Origin: Anodontia alba
Taxonomy: Eukaryota; Mollusca; Bivalvia; Lucinida; Lucinidae
Direction: 5' to 3'
Assembly: GCA_964016985.1 (NCBI GenBank)
Contig: OZ024824.1
Coordinates: 50,075,587-50,139,586, forward strand
Length of the DNA: 64,000 nt
Position numbers and translations under genes: made by a program. The notes below the pieces were generated by a model. It did no database searches and was not told the origin of the DNA. It worked only from the letters and a program-made list of their open reading frames with translations. Shown here piece by piece: positions 53,251 through 62,603 of this stretch. Each line of letters starts with the position of its first letter. Within the stretch, counting starts at the first letter, position 1.

Positions 53251-53869
53251 TTATAAGCTTTGAATAATCAAGCGAAACAGTTTTCTTGGTGGGAATTATA
53301 ACACCTTCATTAAAGCCCTCCAGCAAATTATTTGTTGACTGACCACACTGTCATGATGTGCACAATGCATCTTATTTGAAAAGTAACGGTCCCACCAAGT
53401 AAAAAAATGTACCTATTCATATTATACAAATCTGATCAGTCTGTGCATTAGCTGGATACTGTGTGATTCATATTTTACAGTATTATATACCAATGACCTA
53501 ATCATCGAACTGAGTGGACAATATTCTGCACCAGACTGCTTCACACAATCAGATCTGAGTAACACATATGCACAAAGGGACATTTTCACTGGATAACGAT
53601 CTAATGAAAGTATTAGCACTGATAACACATAATTCTAGCAATAAATTTCAGTCAAGTGGATCATCTGTTCCAGTATTTTTTTTTTTTCATAAAAGGAACG
53701 AAATATTACTCAAAACAGTTAACAATTATAACAAAATTCTTTGATCACAAAATTCTTTGATCTTGATTAGGCTGCGCAAGCTAATTTGGTTTGTTCCACA
53801 TTGGTCATATATAAGCCCCTAGGAATACGAATGAGAAACCACTTTATGACATATTAAATCGCAAACTGC
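53251..53869. other. Interior of C, no gene
   Basis: AT-rich. A CTGATCAGTCTGTGC phrase at 53432 and an AGATCTGAGTAACACATATGC phrase near 53550 resemble the dispersed CTGATCAG repeat. Confidence 0.4.
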
Positions 53870-55170
53870 TGCAATTTAGTTTTCACAGGGCTTTAGCTCT
53901 CAAATCACTGCAAAATGCGTTTTTTAACAGGGAGCTTAAAACAAAATCAGTGAACATAACCTATCAATTGAAATGGTAAATCCCAGCCATTTATATACAT
54001 GTAAAATTATGTAAATAAATAAATATATAAAAAATAATATAGAAATATTTTCTTGGTAAAGGGAATTTGACAAGCCATGAGTACTCCTCTTTGTTTATTA
54101 TAGTGATTAATTTGATTTTTATGTTTTTGCTTTGATGCATTGACTGAGTTGGGAGCCTTTATGCGAACCGAATTTTTATGTATTTATGTATTAAGAGTAG
54201 CATCGGGACCCAGGGTGAAGTTAGCTAGCTGTAAAAGTGCTTTAAACCCCCCGGTGGTTTGCTCTGCCGACCGTTCTAAGGCGGTGGTCCCTGTGTTAGT
54301 CTTACTCCTTGTTGCTTTGTGGTTTATTCTACGAGGCGATTTGTTGTATGTCTTTCCGTGTGTCATTTTGTTCTTGGGTTTTTCAGTCCTTTTAGTATTG
54401 CGATTACCTAGCTTGGGGAAGAGAGAGCTAATCTTAGTGCTTTTCGTACGTTTGTTTGGTTTGTGCTTGTTTAGATTTGTCGGTTTCCTCTTCCTCATGG
54501 GGTCTGGGAAGGGCTGCGGTTTGTGATTGTGGCACTCCCTGGACTTTTCTCTTACTTTTTTTTTTCAGATTAATGTAAATATAATACTTGGTCCCAACAC
54601 TCTCTGGGTTAATTCAGCATGACAATTTGATGACATTTTTCTTATTTTTTCCCCATAAAACAGGTTTGACATTTCATACAAATGGTCTCCAGTGAAGAAA
54701 ATTTGCATGGAATGTCAAATACTGTGGAAACAATTTGTATGAAATGCCGTAACCTGCTTTCAGGGTAAGAAAAAAAAAAATAAAATAAAATAAAATACTT
54801 CAAAATGTCATCTGCTGAAAATTTTATACAGTGTACTATGCCTTAAATTATTGAAATGTTAAAACCAAGTTAATAAAAAATAAAAATATAAGGCTTAACA
54901 AAATTTAATAATTCTTTTGAAAATACAAAATTATCTCATTTTAAATTGTTTTAGAAAAAGTTAAAAAAAAAAAAAATAATAATAAATGAAATAAATACAA
55001 TTTACGTAGATAACATATTATTTAGTTGTAAAAAATGTGTTTTTGACCTGGTCCAACTGAAATTGGTCCAAGGAATACACCTCATTTGGACGAACTGATA
55101 ATCACTTAGACAAGCAGTCCAAGTTCCAAGTGATTTGGTCCAAGGAATACAGGTCACTGCAAAAAGTACT
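53870..55170 (-). repeat. C arm 3 (inner right), carrying family H copy 2
   Basis: Reverse complement of an arm: CTGTATTCCTTGGACCAAATCAC (near 55150), the palindrome module (54600-54760) and CATTTCAATTGATAGG (near 53970). The H repeat is inserted at 54111-54567 with a GATTAAT duplication. The segment at 53960-54020 (CCTATCAATTGAAATGGTAAATCC) is an empty relative of the element D target. Confidence 0.78.
54111..54567 (+). repeat. Family H repeat, copy 2
   Basis: Flanked by GATTAAT (54104-54110 and 54568-54574). The longest copy in the window, 457 bp, ending CTCCCTGGACTTTTCTCTTAC plus a T run. The plus strand is open to 54526 (RELILVLFVRLF..SGKGCGL). The minus strand is open for 104 codons (54184-54498) and basic at the start (MRKRKPTNLNKHKPNKRTKS). 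Function unknown. Confidence 0.82.
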
Positions 55171-55218
55171 TTTTAACAGGGGTTAAAAACAAAATAAGTG
55201 AGAATATCCTACCAACTT

Positions 55219-55600
55219 AGTCCCAGAGCTCGTGATATGTTTAATCATGTGGTTGAGGCCAAAAGGTTTGATGGTCTATTTTTGTGTAAAAATGTATGCT
55301 GAATCCAAAAATCAAAGTCTTAGTAAAATCCGCTGGTACACAAAATGGGTATTTGCGCTTGATTAGAACAAGGGTGAACAAAATGTTAAAAAAACATAAA
55401 ATTGGGGGTACCCTTGTGTTTAATTCACTTTCTTGTCAATCGTAGGTACTAAAGTATTAAGTTTTGCATTTAACACTTTGAAATGGATAATAAAAAGGTA
55501 AGGTAATAAAGTTTGTAATATTTTTGTCATTTAGAGGGTATATGGCCTATGTCTAAAGCAAAAAGGCCACGAAAACTGATGATTTTCTTAGTTTTTCAGC
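55219..55600 (+). repeat. Element D left TIR
   Basis: Shares with the right end, in reverse: TTTAATCATGTGGTTGAGGCC, TTTGATGGTCTATTTTTGTG, GGTACACAAAATGGGTATTTG, GCGCTTGATTAGAACAAGGG, GTACCCTTGTGTTTAATTCAC and TTGTCAATCGTAGGTACT. Any promoter for the gene must lie here or in 55600-55956. Confidence 0.9.
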
Positions 55601-55956
55601 TGAAGCTGGTCCTAATGCCAATTTTGAACTTGATAACAGCTTTTGTTAATAAAACAATTCATTATTTAGCAAATTGAAATGTATTGTAGCATTTTTGCAC
55701 TTGTTAATACTCAAACAGAATTATTTATCAATTATAAATCTGTTTAGATACTCAAAGTTCTACTTGTTCTAATCTAATGTGCATACGTTTTTTTACATAT
55801 TGCTAAAAGGAGTCGGTAGAATTGAAGGTAAGTTTAGCTGTTTGAGCTGACAAAGCACTGACTCCTTTCTTAAAGATTTTACTCGAGTAACAGGCCATTA
55901 TCTCCAACACACAATTTCAATTTCAAGAACTGTACGAACATCCTTCCCCAGCACAA

Positions 55957-58296
55957 ATGCAGAGACTCGAGAGAAGGGATGATTTTGATTTGTTCATGCA
56001 GAACTATGAACAATACACAGATCTAACAAGGTCTGGGGATCATGGAAAGACAGCAGCATTCTGGATAATGTATATTGACCTTGTAGAGCTGTATCTCCTC
56101 TTCAGTAGGGCATGTCATACAAATGATCTGGAACTGTTCATCTTTTGCCTTGGTAAAATGTGTGCAGTATTCTTTGCTACAAGTCGCCCTAATTATACCA
56201 GGTGGATGACTAGATACCATCCTGATCTTCTAAATATTGACGAAACACATCCAGGTGCGCGAGCAATGTTGGAAGCAGGAGCTTTAACGGTTCGAAGAAC
56301 AACTAGATCATTCTCTAGAAGCCCGGTTGACCTTACATTAGAACAGACAGTAAATGCTGATGCTGCAAGACTTACAGGGATAGCATCCTTTAGTCAATCT
56401 GTAAGTGCTAGACGGAGATGGATGGTTACCAGATCGGTTCGAAGTGAACTTGTTGGGCATCTCATGAATAAGTCAGGACTCAAACCGAAACCAGATGTGG
56501 CACAAGATTTAAAACCAAGTAGGATTCAGCGTGATAATGCAGACCTAAACAAGGTTATTATTGGAATAGGTGCTACCATGGATCCTTTCCTGACAGAGTT
56601 TCGGGATAATAGCCTGTATTGCATTTCAACAGGTAAAGTAATACCAGCTGACACAGCAAAAAGTATTTTGTCAACACAGACACAGGGTCAAACTTGGTAT
56701 GAGGAATTTAAAGCTGGCTGCTTTGCTGACAGTGATCGTTTTGGAAAACCGATCCCAAGAAGGAAGGTCAAGTCATTTGTCTGTAATGCAGTGTCAGTAA
56801 AACTTCCAGTTAAGGATAGACGGATAAAAGAACTTCAGGGTACAAGAGACTTATTCAGCCGTCTACTGTATCTTTCAACAGTAAAGGATATTGATCTGAA
56901 ATTGGTCCTTGCTTACCCTCTTACTCCAGTTCCTCTTACACTTGCTCATATTGATGGAACCAAAATCACCACTGACAAATCGAAGCTCTTTGGCAAGCTT
57001 GAGAAGAGAATTACTTCAGCTGCTCCAGAAAATGTAGATGTTTGTACTGTCGATGGCATGTTTCTGATACAGTCTCTTGCAAATTTGCCCCAGACATTTG
57101 GTGGTATAGCAAATGTGATCCTTTCATGCCTTGTCAAACTTGGCAGTTGTGTTGATTTTGTGTGTGACACATATAAACACCCTTCAATTAAAGACATAGC
57201 ACGAGAGCATCGTGGATCAGTTTCAGGAGAAATCAAAGGTTCAGGTCCAGAACAACGGAGGCCAAAAGAGTTCAGTGTAGCACTAAAGTCAGAATCATTT
57301 AAGACTTCGCTGCTGCGATTTCTTGCAGAAGAATGGTCTAAAAATGAATATGCTGCTGTGCTCGGAACATGTGAGCTTTATTTTAGCTTGGATGAGGTGT
57401 GTTTTATGTACAAAGCGGTCAATGGAGAAATGACCCGCCAGGGGATCCAAGAACTCAATTGTCAGCATGAAGAGGCTGATACACGCATTGTACTTCATGT
57501 AAAACATGCTTGTGAGCAGCTTGTGCTCCCAGATATTGTTGAGCGCTGCGTTGATACAGATGTTCTTATAATTCTCCTGTTCCATATGCTAACTGCTGAA
57601 GGGTTTGTTTGGATGGATGTTGGGCATGACAGAAACAATACCCGCAGATATGTTGATGTAACAAAGTCATGTGGAGAATTGGGTAGAAAACTATGTTCGG
57701 CATTACCTGCTTTGCATGCATTCACTGGATGTGACTATACAGCTGCTTTCCTTCGTAAAGGCAAAACACCCCCAGTGGATATTGCTGGGAAGTCAGATCA
57801 GTTTCTGAACGCCTTTGATCAACTTGGCTGTACTGTTGATATAGATGCATCTACAGAGGGAGAAGTAGAAGCCTTTGTCTGCAGTATGTATGGAAAACCC
57901 AATCTTAACAAGATAGATGATGCACGCTATGCTGTTTTTCGAGACAGATATGCTCCTAAAGATGAAGAACACCCTTTAGCCAAGATCAAAGGAGCAGATG
58001 CAAGTCTTCTTCCACCATCAAAGCCGGTGCTCCACCAGAAACTATTACGGACAAATCTGGTTGCTTATGTGTGGAAAAATGCTGATAGGACTGTGCCACT
58101 GGAAATGGATCCAGCTGAATGTGGATGGGTTTTGCAGGACAATAGTTTCAGATTGAAGTGGTTTGATGGAGACCAAATTCCAGACAATGTTGGAAAGGCC
58201 ATTGATGAGTCCCCTGATGATGAAGAATCAGATGATGATTACAGATACTTTTTGATGTCTGATGACTCTGACAATGAGGATGACACTGATATTTAA
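55957..58296 (+). CDS. FEN1/XPG-like (PIN-fold) nuclease of element D, candidate transposition protein
   Basis: 779 residues with no interruption. The C-terminal half carries, in FEN1/XPG order, VDGMFLIQSL (Asp366), FVCDTYKHPSIKDIAREHRG (Asp404, cf. the FEN1 VFDG..K helix), EEADTRIVL (Glu505/Glu506, Asp508; cf. GEAEA), CVDTDVLIILL (Asp533/Asp535; cf. EDMD) and AFTGCDYTAAF (Asp593; cf. LLGCDY). These acidic residues would bind metal ions for phosphodiester cleavage. The N-terminal ~200 residues (AFWIMYIDLVELYLLFSRAC, RPNYTRWMTRYH, THPGARAMLEAGALTVRRT, LEQTVNADAA) form a conserved-looking helical domain of unknown role. The tail is acidic (DESPDDEESDDDYR). Placed alone between long TIRs, it is the candidate mobilising enzyme. 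Alternatives are a captured host gene or an accessory protein. The start ATG is the first in frame; upstream exons are not excluded. Fold by motif reading only. Confidence 0.8.
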   Translation: MQRLERRDDFDLFMQNYEQYTDLTRSGDHGKTAAFWIMYIDLVELYLLFSRACHTNDLELFIFCLGKMCAVFFATSRPNYTRWMTRYHPDLLNIDETHPGARAMLEAGALTVRRTTRSFSRSPVDLTLEQTVNADAARLTGIASFSQSVSARRRWMVTRSVRSELVGHLMNKSGLKPKPDVAQDLKPSRIQRDNADLNKVIIGIGATMDPFLTEFRDNSLYCISTGKVIPADTAKSILSTQTQGQTWYEEFKAGCFADSDRFGKPIPRRKVKSFVCNAVSVKLPVKDRRIKELQGTRDLFSRLLYLSTVKDIDLKLVLAYPLTPVPLTLAHIDGTKITTDKSKLFGKLEKRITSAAPENVDVCTVDGMFLIQSLANLPQTFGGIANVILSCLVKLGSCVDFVCDTYKHPSIKDIAREHRGSVSGEIKGSGPEQRRPKEFSVALKSESFKTSLLRFLAEEWSKNEYAAVLGTCELYFSLDEVCFMYKAVNGEMTRQGIQELNCQHEEADTRIVLHVKHACEQLVLPDIVERCVDTDVLIILLFHMLTAEGFVWMDVGHDRNNTRRYVDVTKSCGELGRKLCSALPALHAFTGCDYTAAFLRKGKTPPVDIAGKSDQFLNAFDQLGCTVDIDASTEGEVEAFVCSMYGKPNLNKIDDARYAVFRDRYAPKDEEHPLAKIKGADASLLPPSKPVLHQKLLRTNLVAYVWKNADRTVPLEMDPAECGWVLQDNSFRLKWFDGDQIPDNVGKAIDESPDDEESDDDYRYFLMSDDSDNEDDTDI

Positions 58297-58929
58297 AGCA
58301 TGTTAAACAACAAAAGACGATCAGAGAAACCGAAATAAAGCTGAAAGTCCATGGTTATCAAAGCAGATAACCCCCACTAAATATAATTAAAAAATAACAA
58401 TAAATACTGATAAAAATCAAAAATAAAAAAATATAAAAAATAAGAAAAACATCAACTAAAAATTTAAAAAAGTTGATAAAAACTTTGTTTATTGCCTATA
58501 CAACTGATGCAGGCAATTTGATTTTATGACTCAAAATTTTCTTAAGTAACTATTTGTGCAGCAAAAAAAAAGCTAAAAGTCACCAGTTTTCGTGGCTAAT
58601 ATTTGCTTAATTTGTTTAAAATATGATTGCTTATTTGGTCATTATTGATAAGCATATAGCTTATGAATAAAAGGTAAAAAAATCTACCTTTCCCTACTTT
58701 TTGTTTTCATATATTCTTGAAAATCAATGAAAAAACAGCAAAATCATTGGATTTTGGGGCTTTATACAGATTTATTACGAACAAAGTAATTCATTTAATC
58801 AGCAAAAAAGCTGCTAAAAATGCTTAATAATATCTTTTGTTAGTCGATTTTAAGTTGTTTTGATGAAAAACGCAGATATCATGTTCAAAAATGGGTTTAA
58901 GGATCAGTTTCTGTAATACGTTAGTAAAA
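58297..58929. other. Element D 3' noncoding region
   Basis: AT-rich after the TAA stop (58294-58296). AATAAAG at 58334-58340 (ACCGAAATAAAGCTG) is a plausible poly(A) signal 38 bp after the stop. Diverged inner TIR sequence continues to 58930. Confidence 0.55.
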
Positions 58930-59294
58930 TCATCTGTTTTTGTTGTCTTTTTGCTTTAAACTTAGGTTATTTACCCTTTGAATGACAAAAGTATTACAAA
59001 ATATATTACCCTACCTTTTTACCATCCATTTCAAAGTGTTTAATGCCAAAATTAATACTTCAGTACCTACGATTGACAAGAAAGTGAATTAAACACAAGG
59101 GTACCCCCCAATTTTACGTTTTTTAAACATTTTGTTCACCCTTGTTCTAATCAAGCGCAAATACCCATTTTGTGTACCAGCTGATTTTACTAACACTTTA
59201 ATTTTTCGATTCAGCATACACTTTTACACAAAAATAGACCATCAAACCTTTTGGCCTCAACCACATGATTAAACATATCACGAGCTCTGGGACT
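58930..59294 (-). repeat. Element D right TIR
   Basis: Reverse complement of 55219-55600 with a few percent difference by eye; it ends CGAGCTCTGGGACT at 59294. C arm 4 continues immediately (GAAATGGTAAATTC). Confidence 0.9.
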
Positions 59295-60037
59295 GAAATG
59301 GTAAATTCAAGCCATTATATACATCTAAAATTATGTAAAAAAAAAAATAAATAAAAAAAGAAAAAAGAAAAAAAAAATACCAGGATTAAAATATTTTGTG
59401 AAGGCAATTTGTTATTGAAAGTCCAACAAAGTAATGTAAACATAATACTTTGTCTGATTCAAGGTCCATTTGAACCTCTGGGCTAATTCAGCAGATGACA
59501 ATTTGATGGCAGTTTTCTTATTTTTTTTTTTCCAGAAAACAGGTTTTGACACACCATGAAAACTGTCTTCACTGAAGACAATTTGCATGGAATGTCAAAT
59601 CCTGTGGAGATAATTTGTATGAAATGCAAAAAAACCTGTTTTTGGGGAAATAGAAGTTATTCAAAATGTCTTCTGCTGAAATTTTTCTTCAGAGTACATT
59701 TAATTGTCAAAACAAGTTGATTGTAGTATGAAACTATTAGGCTTCACAAAATATAATAATTCTTTCAAAAATACAAAATTACCTCAACTAAAATTGTAAT
59801 GTCAAAGAAAAAATAAAAAATAAATAAATATAAAGAAGAAAGAAAATGAATACAATTTATGTAGATACATATTATTTAGTTGTAAACATGTGGTTTAATA
59901 TGGTCCAACAGGTATTAATGACATGGTCCAACTGGAATTGGTCCAAGGAATACACCCCATTTGGTCCAACTGATAATCACTTGGACCAGTCCAAGTGCAA
60001 TGGTCCAAGTGATTTAGTCCAACAAATACACTGACCC
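59295..60037 (-). repeat. C arm 4 (outer right)
   Basis: Reverse complement of arm 1 up to ATTTACCATTTCAG, where element D interrupts it. Includes the palindrome module at 59470-59680 and ends TAGTCCAACAAATACACTGACCC at 60037. Confidence 0.82.
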
Positions 60038-60041
60038 AGTT

Positions 60042-60337
60042 AAAATGAAGTTTTTAAAAATAAAACATATTTTAACAAGCAATACTTAACCTATAGATAA
60101 GATAATCCCACCTCCCTATCCCTGCTTAGCGCATCCCTTTAAACTGACATGTGATCAAAAGAGCCGGAGGAATGACGTCACAGGTGACTGCCCCTGCCTT
60201 CTGGATAAAGACTGTATGGGACAACTGTACTGTCGTTTTTTTCTGTGGAAGGAATGAACAGAATAGAATATAGCACATTATCTATAGGTTAAGTATTGCT
60301 TGTTAAAATATGTTTTATTTTTAAAAACTTCATTTTT
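60042..60337. repeat. Right end of DIRS1, with 59-bp inverted arms
   Basis: AAAATGAAGTTTTTAAAAATAAAACATATT..AACCTATAGATAA (60042-60100) is repeated in reverse at 60278-60337. The interior (60130-60290) is the reverse complement of the DIRS1 left end (43316-43480: GTGACGTCATTCCTCC..CTTTTGATCACGTGTC). It fits the DIRS right terminus but could also be a small DIRS-derived element. Confidence 0.7.
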
Positions 60338-60702
60338 TTAAAATGTCTTCTTCTCTGAAACTGCTTGAGCAATTTTCACCAGATTTCACATGGGCCTTCT
60401 GTCAAAATGGTATTGCCAATTTGTTCAAATGGTTCCTCGCAATTGAACAAGATGGCCACCATGTCCATATATGGTAAAAACTCTTGAAAATCTTCTTCTC
60501 CAGAACCAAGAAAGCTTGGGGCTGAATCTTGGTATATAGCATTGAGGTTGATCTTTGACCTTTTTGCAGTACAAGGTCAAATTTGCGTCTTTGTAGATTT
60601 GTATGGGGGGAAAAGTTCAAAAATCATTTTTTTTCAATATATATTTAAGACTAATGGCTGAAACTTACAATGTATGATTTAAGTAGTAAAAGGTTTTAGT
60701 TA
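60338..60702 (+). repeat. Family E array, right part
   Basis: Resumes exactly where the array stopped at 43298: AAATGTCTTCTTCTCTGAAACTGC, CAAGATGGCCACCATGTCC, CTTCTCCAGAACCAAGAAAGC and CTGAAACTTACAATGTATG. The 17 kb between 43299 and 60337 is therefore later insertion. Confidence 0.85.
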
Positions 60703-60779
60703 GATCTTTCTCTGCTAAATCAATACATAAGGAAACATCCTTTCAAGATGGAGACAGTCAGGTCAGTATGACAATAGAT

Positions 60780-61490
60780 ATTGGTCAACGACTGGACTGG
60801 ACCTGACAGATGCTTACATACATGTTCCGATTCACCCTCCATCCAGAAAGTATCTTCGGTTCATGTTCGAAGATCAGGTCTTCCAATTAACAGCCTCACC
60901 TTTCAGAATATTCCTAAGTCCATTGATTTTCACCAAACTAATGGACGTAATAGCAGCGCACTTGTGTTAACGTGCCATTTCGTTATTTCCATAAAAGGTA
61001 AGAGAAAAGTCCAGGGAGTGCCACAATCACAAACCGCAGCCCTTCCCAGACCCCAAGAGGAAGAGGAAACCGACAAATCTAAACAAGCACAAACCGAACA
61101 AACGTACGAAAAGCACTAAGATTAGCTCTCTCTTCCCCAAGCGAGGTAATCGCAATACTAAAAGGACTGAAAAACACAAGAACAAAATTACACACGGAAA
61201 GACATACAACAAATCGCCTCGCAGAACAAACCATACCTAGACGATTGGCTTATAAGAAATCTAATTCGCAACCGACTAGTATCTCAAACAATATATTGCC
61301 TTCAAACTATACAGAGTCTAGGGTTCATTCCAAATCTAAAGAAGTCAGATTTGATACCAGCCCAGAAATTCACGTTTATAGGGATGGAATTTCTGACACA
61401 ACAGAATATAGTCAAGGTACCAACAGACCGAGTCGATTCTCTACTTCTGACTATCAAACTGTTTCTTTGACTCAAGTTTTGGCACAAATT
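60780..61490 (+). pseudogene. DIRS2 reverse transcriptase, split by repeat H
   Basis: DLTDAYIHVPIHPPSRKYLRF and VFQLTASPF precede the insertion. After it, YLDDWLIRNLIRNRL carries the intact catalytic box (from 61235), then SLGFIPNLKKSDLIPAQKFTFIGMEF. The insertion and frameshifts prevent translation. Confidence 0.85.
60994..61230 (-). repeat. Family H repeat, copy 3
   Basis: CCATA flanks it (60989-60993 and 61231-61235). Reading on the minus strand it spans the CACTCCCTGGACTTTTCTCTTACC end and stops at GGTTTGTTCTGCGAGGCG, so it is shortened relative to copy 2. The 61-codon frame LLGSGKGCGL is intact (61027-61212). Confidence 0.85.
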
Positions 61491-62603
61491 TTCCTTTCTC
61501 TTTTGGGCAAACTCAGTGCAGCAGCAGACATCGTTCTCCTAGGCAGACTTCATTTACGACCGCTTCAAATGTATCTCTTATCTGTCTGGAGACCTCACAT
61601 TCTTCCTCTCGATCATCAGGTTCCGATCAACAGTATGATTCGATTCCATTTGAAATGGTGGATGGACACCAATCGCTTTGTTCTGGGAACATCCATTCAT
61701 CCTCCAGATCCCAATACATTCCTGTTTACAGATGCCAGTCATTATGGATGGGGAGCTTATCTTGAGCCAGTGAGACTATCCTTTCATGGTCGCTGGTCGG
61801 AAGACCAATCCCAGCTCCATATCAATATGTTAGAAATGATGGCCATTCGTTTAGCACTGAGGAAAGCCATACAATACATACACCACTCTTGTGTTATGAT
61901 CTATACCGATTTTATACAACAGTGGTCTCCTGTATCAACAAACAAGGAGGAACACATTCTCCCAACCTATGCGAAGAGGTATCGGAGATCCTCCATTGGT
62001 GCTTGGAACACGATATCGTGATCAGAGTTCGTCATATTCCAGGCAGATTCAATATATTGGCAGACCGTCTTTCACGATTTGACAGACCTCTCAAAACAGA
62101 ATGGGCTTTTGATCAATAAGTAGGGAATTCCATTTTCCAAATGCTCAATTATCCCAATGTGGATTTGTTTGCGACATGATTCAATCACAAACTCCCATTG
62201 TATTTATCTCCAGTTCTGGACAATCATGCCTTAGCGATAGGCGCATTGTCAATGAATTGGAATTGTCATGCATATGCCTTTCCACCAACAATTCTGACAC
62301 CCTCTGTACTAGCCAAGATACGTCAATCTCGGTGCAGAATAGTTCTTATTGCTCCTCTTTGGCCCCAACGTCCGTGGTTCTCAGAGGTGTTACAACTATT
62401 AGTATCAGCTCCAATTTGTCTTCCGCTCTTTCCAAACCTACTGACACAATCAAAAGGAAAGTTTCAACATCCAAATCTCCCATTACTCACTCTTTACACT
62501 TGGGAGTTATCAAGTAATCAATTAGAGATAAAAAGTTTTCGCAAAAAAAGTTGCAGACTTTGTCTCGAAATCAAGACAAACATCTGCTCAGAAAGTCTAT
62601 GAT
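61491..62603 (+). pseudogene. DIRS2 RNase H and downstream region
   Basis: A frame covering 61245-62021 encodes LLGKLSAAADIVLLGRLHLRPLQ, HILPLDHQVPINSMIRFHLKW, FLFTDASHYGWGAYLEPVRLSFHGRW and INMLEMMAIRLALRK. It then shifts (IPGRFNILADRLSRFDRPLKTEW at 62036-62104). 62198-62602 continues with IVLIAPLWPQRPWFSEVLQLL, as expected between RNase H and recombinase. Confidence 0.85.

Larger units (their letters stand above)
55219..59294 (+). mobile_element. Element D: 4.1-kb TIR transposon encoding a single FEN/XPG-like nuclease
   Basis: The ends are inverted repeats starting AGTCCCAGAGCTCGTGATATG that match for well over 300 bp (55219-55600 against 58930-59294), with similarity fading further inward. 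One intact gene of 780 codons fills the middle. D sits in C at a place where related arms read CCATTTCAGTTGG without an insert (49645, and reversed at 53967), so D is a clean insertion. The junctions leave at most 2-3 bp of duplication (AG). I do not recognise it as any standard superfamily with an RNase-H-like DDE transposase. Confidence 0.85.
48816..60046. mobile_element. 11.2-kb foldback-type element C with 9-bp target duplication
   Basis: AGTTAAAAT at 48816-48824 and 60038-60046 flank an element whose ends read GGGTCAGTGTATT on both strands. The outer inverted arms extend for about 740-865 bp (48825-49690 against 59295-60037). A second, inner pair of related arms follows (49691-50460 against 53870-55150). 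No transposase gene belongs to C itself; the ORF it contains lies inside the nested element D. Long TIRs with a 9-bp duplication recall Mutator-like or foldback elements; this class call is inference. Confidence 0.8.

Noticed and set aside
54140..54526. Family H plus-strand ORF as a membrane protein gene
   Set aside because: The hydrophobic frame is conserved across three dispersed repeats with truncations; without expression or selection data it is treated as a repeat.
60042..60337. An independent MITE with 59-bp TIRs
   Set aside because: Its interior is homologous to the DIRS1 left end, and the junction logic after removing C makes it the DIRS1 right end; kept as an alternative in the entry.
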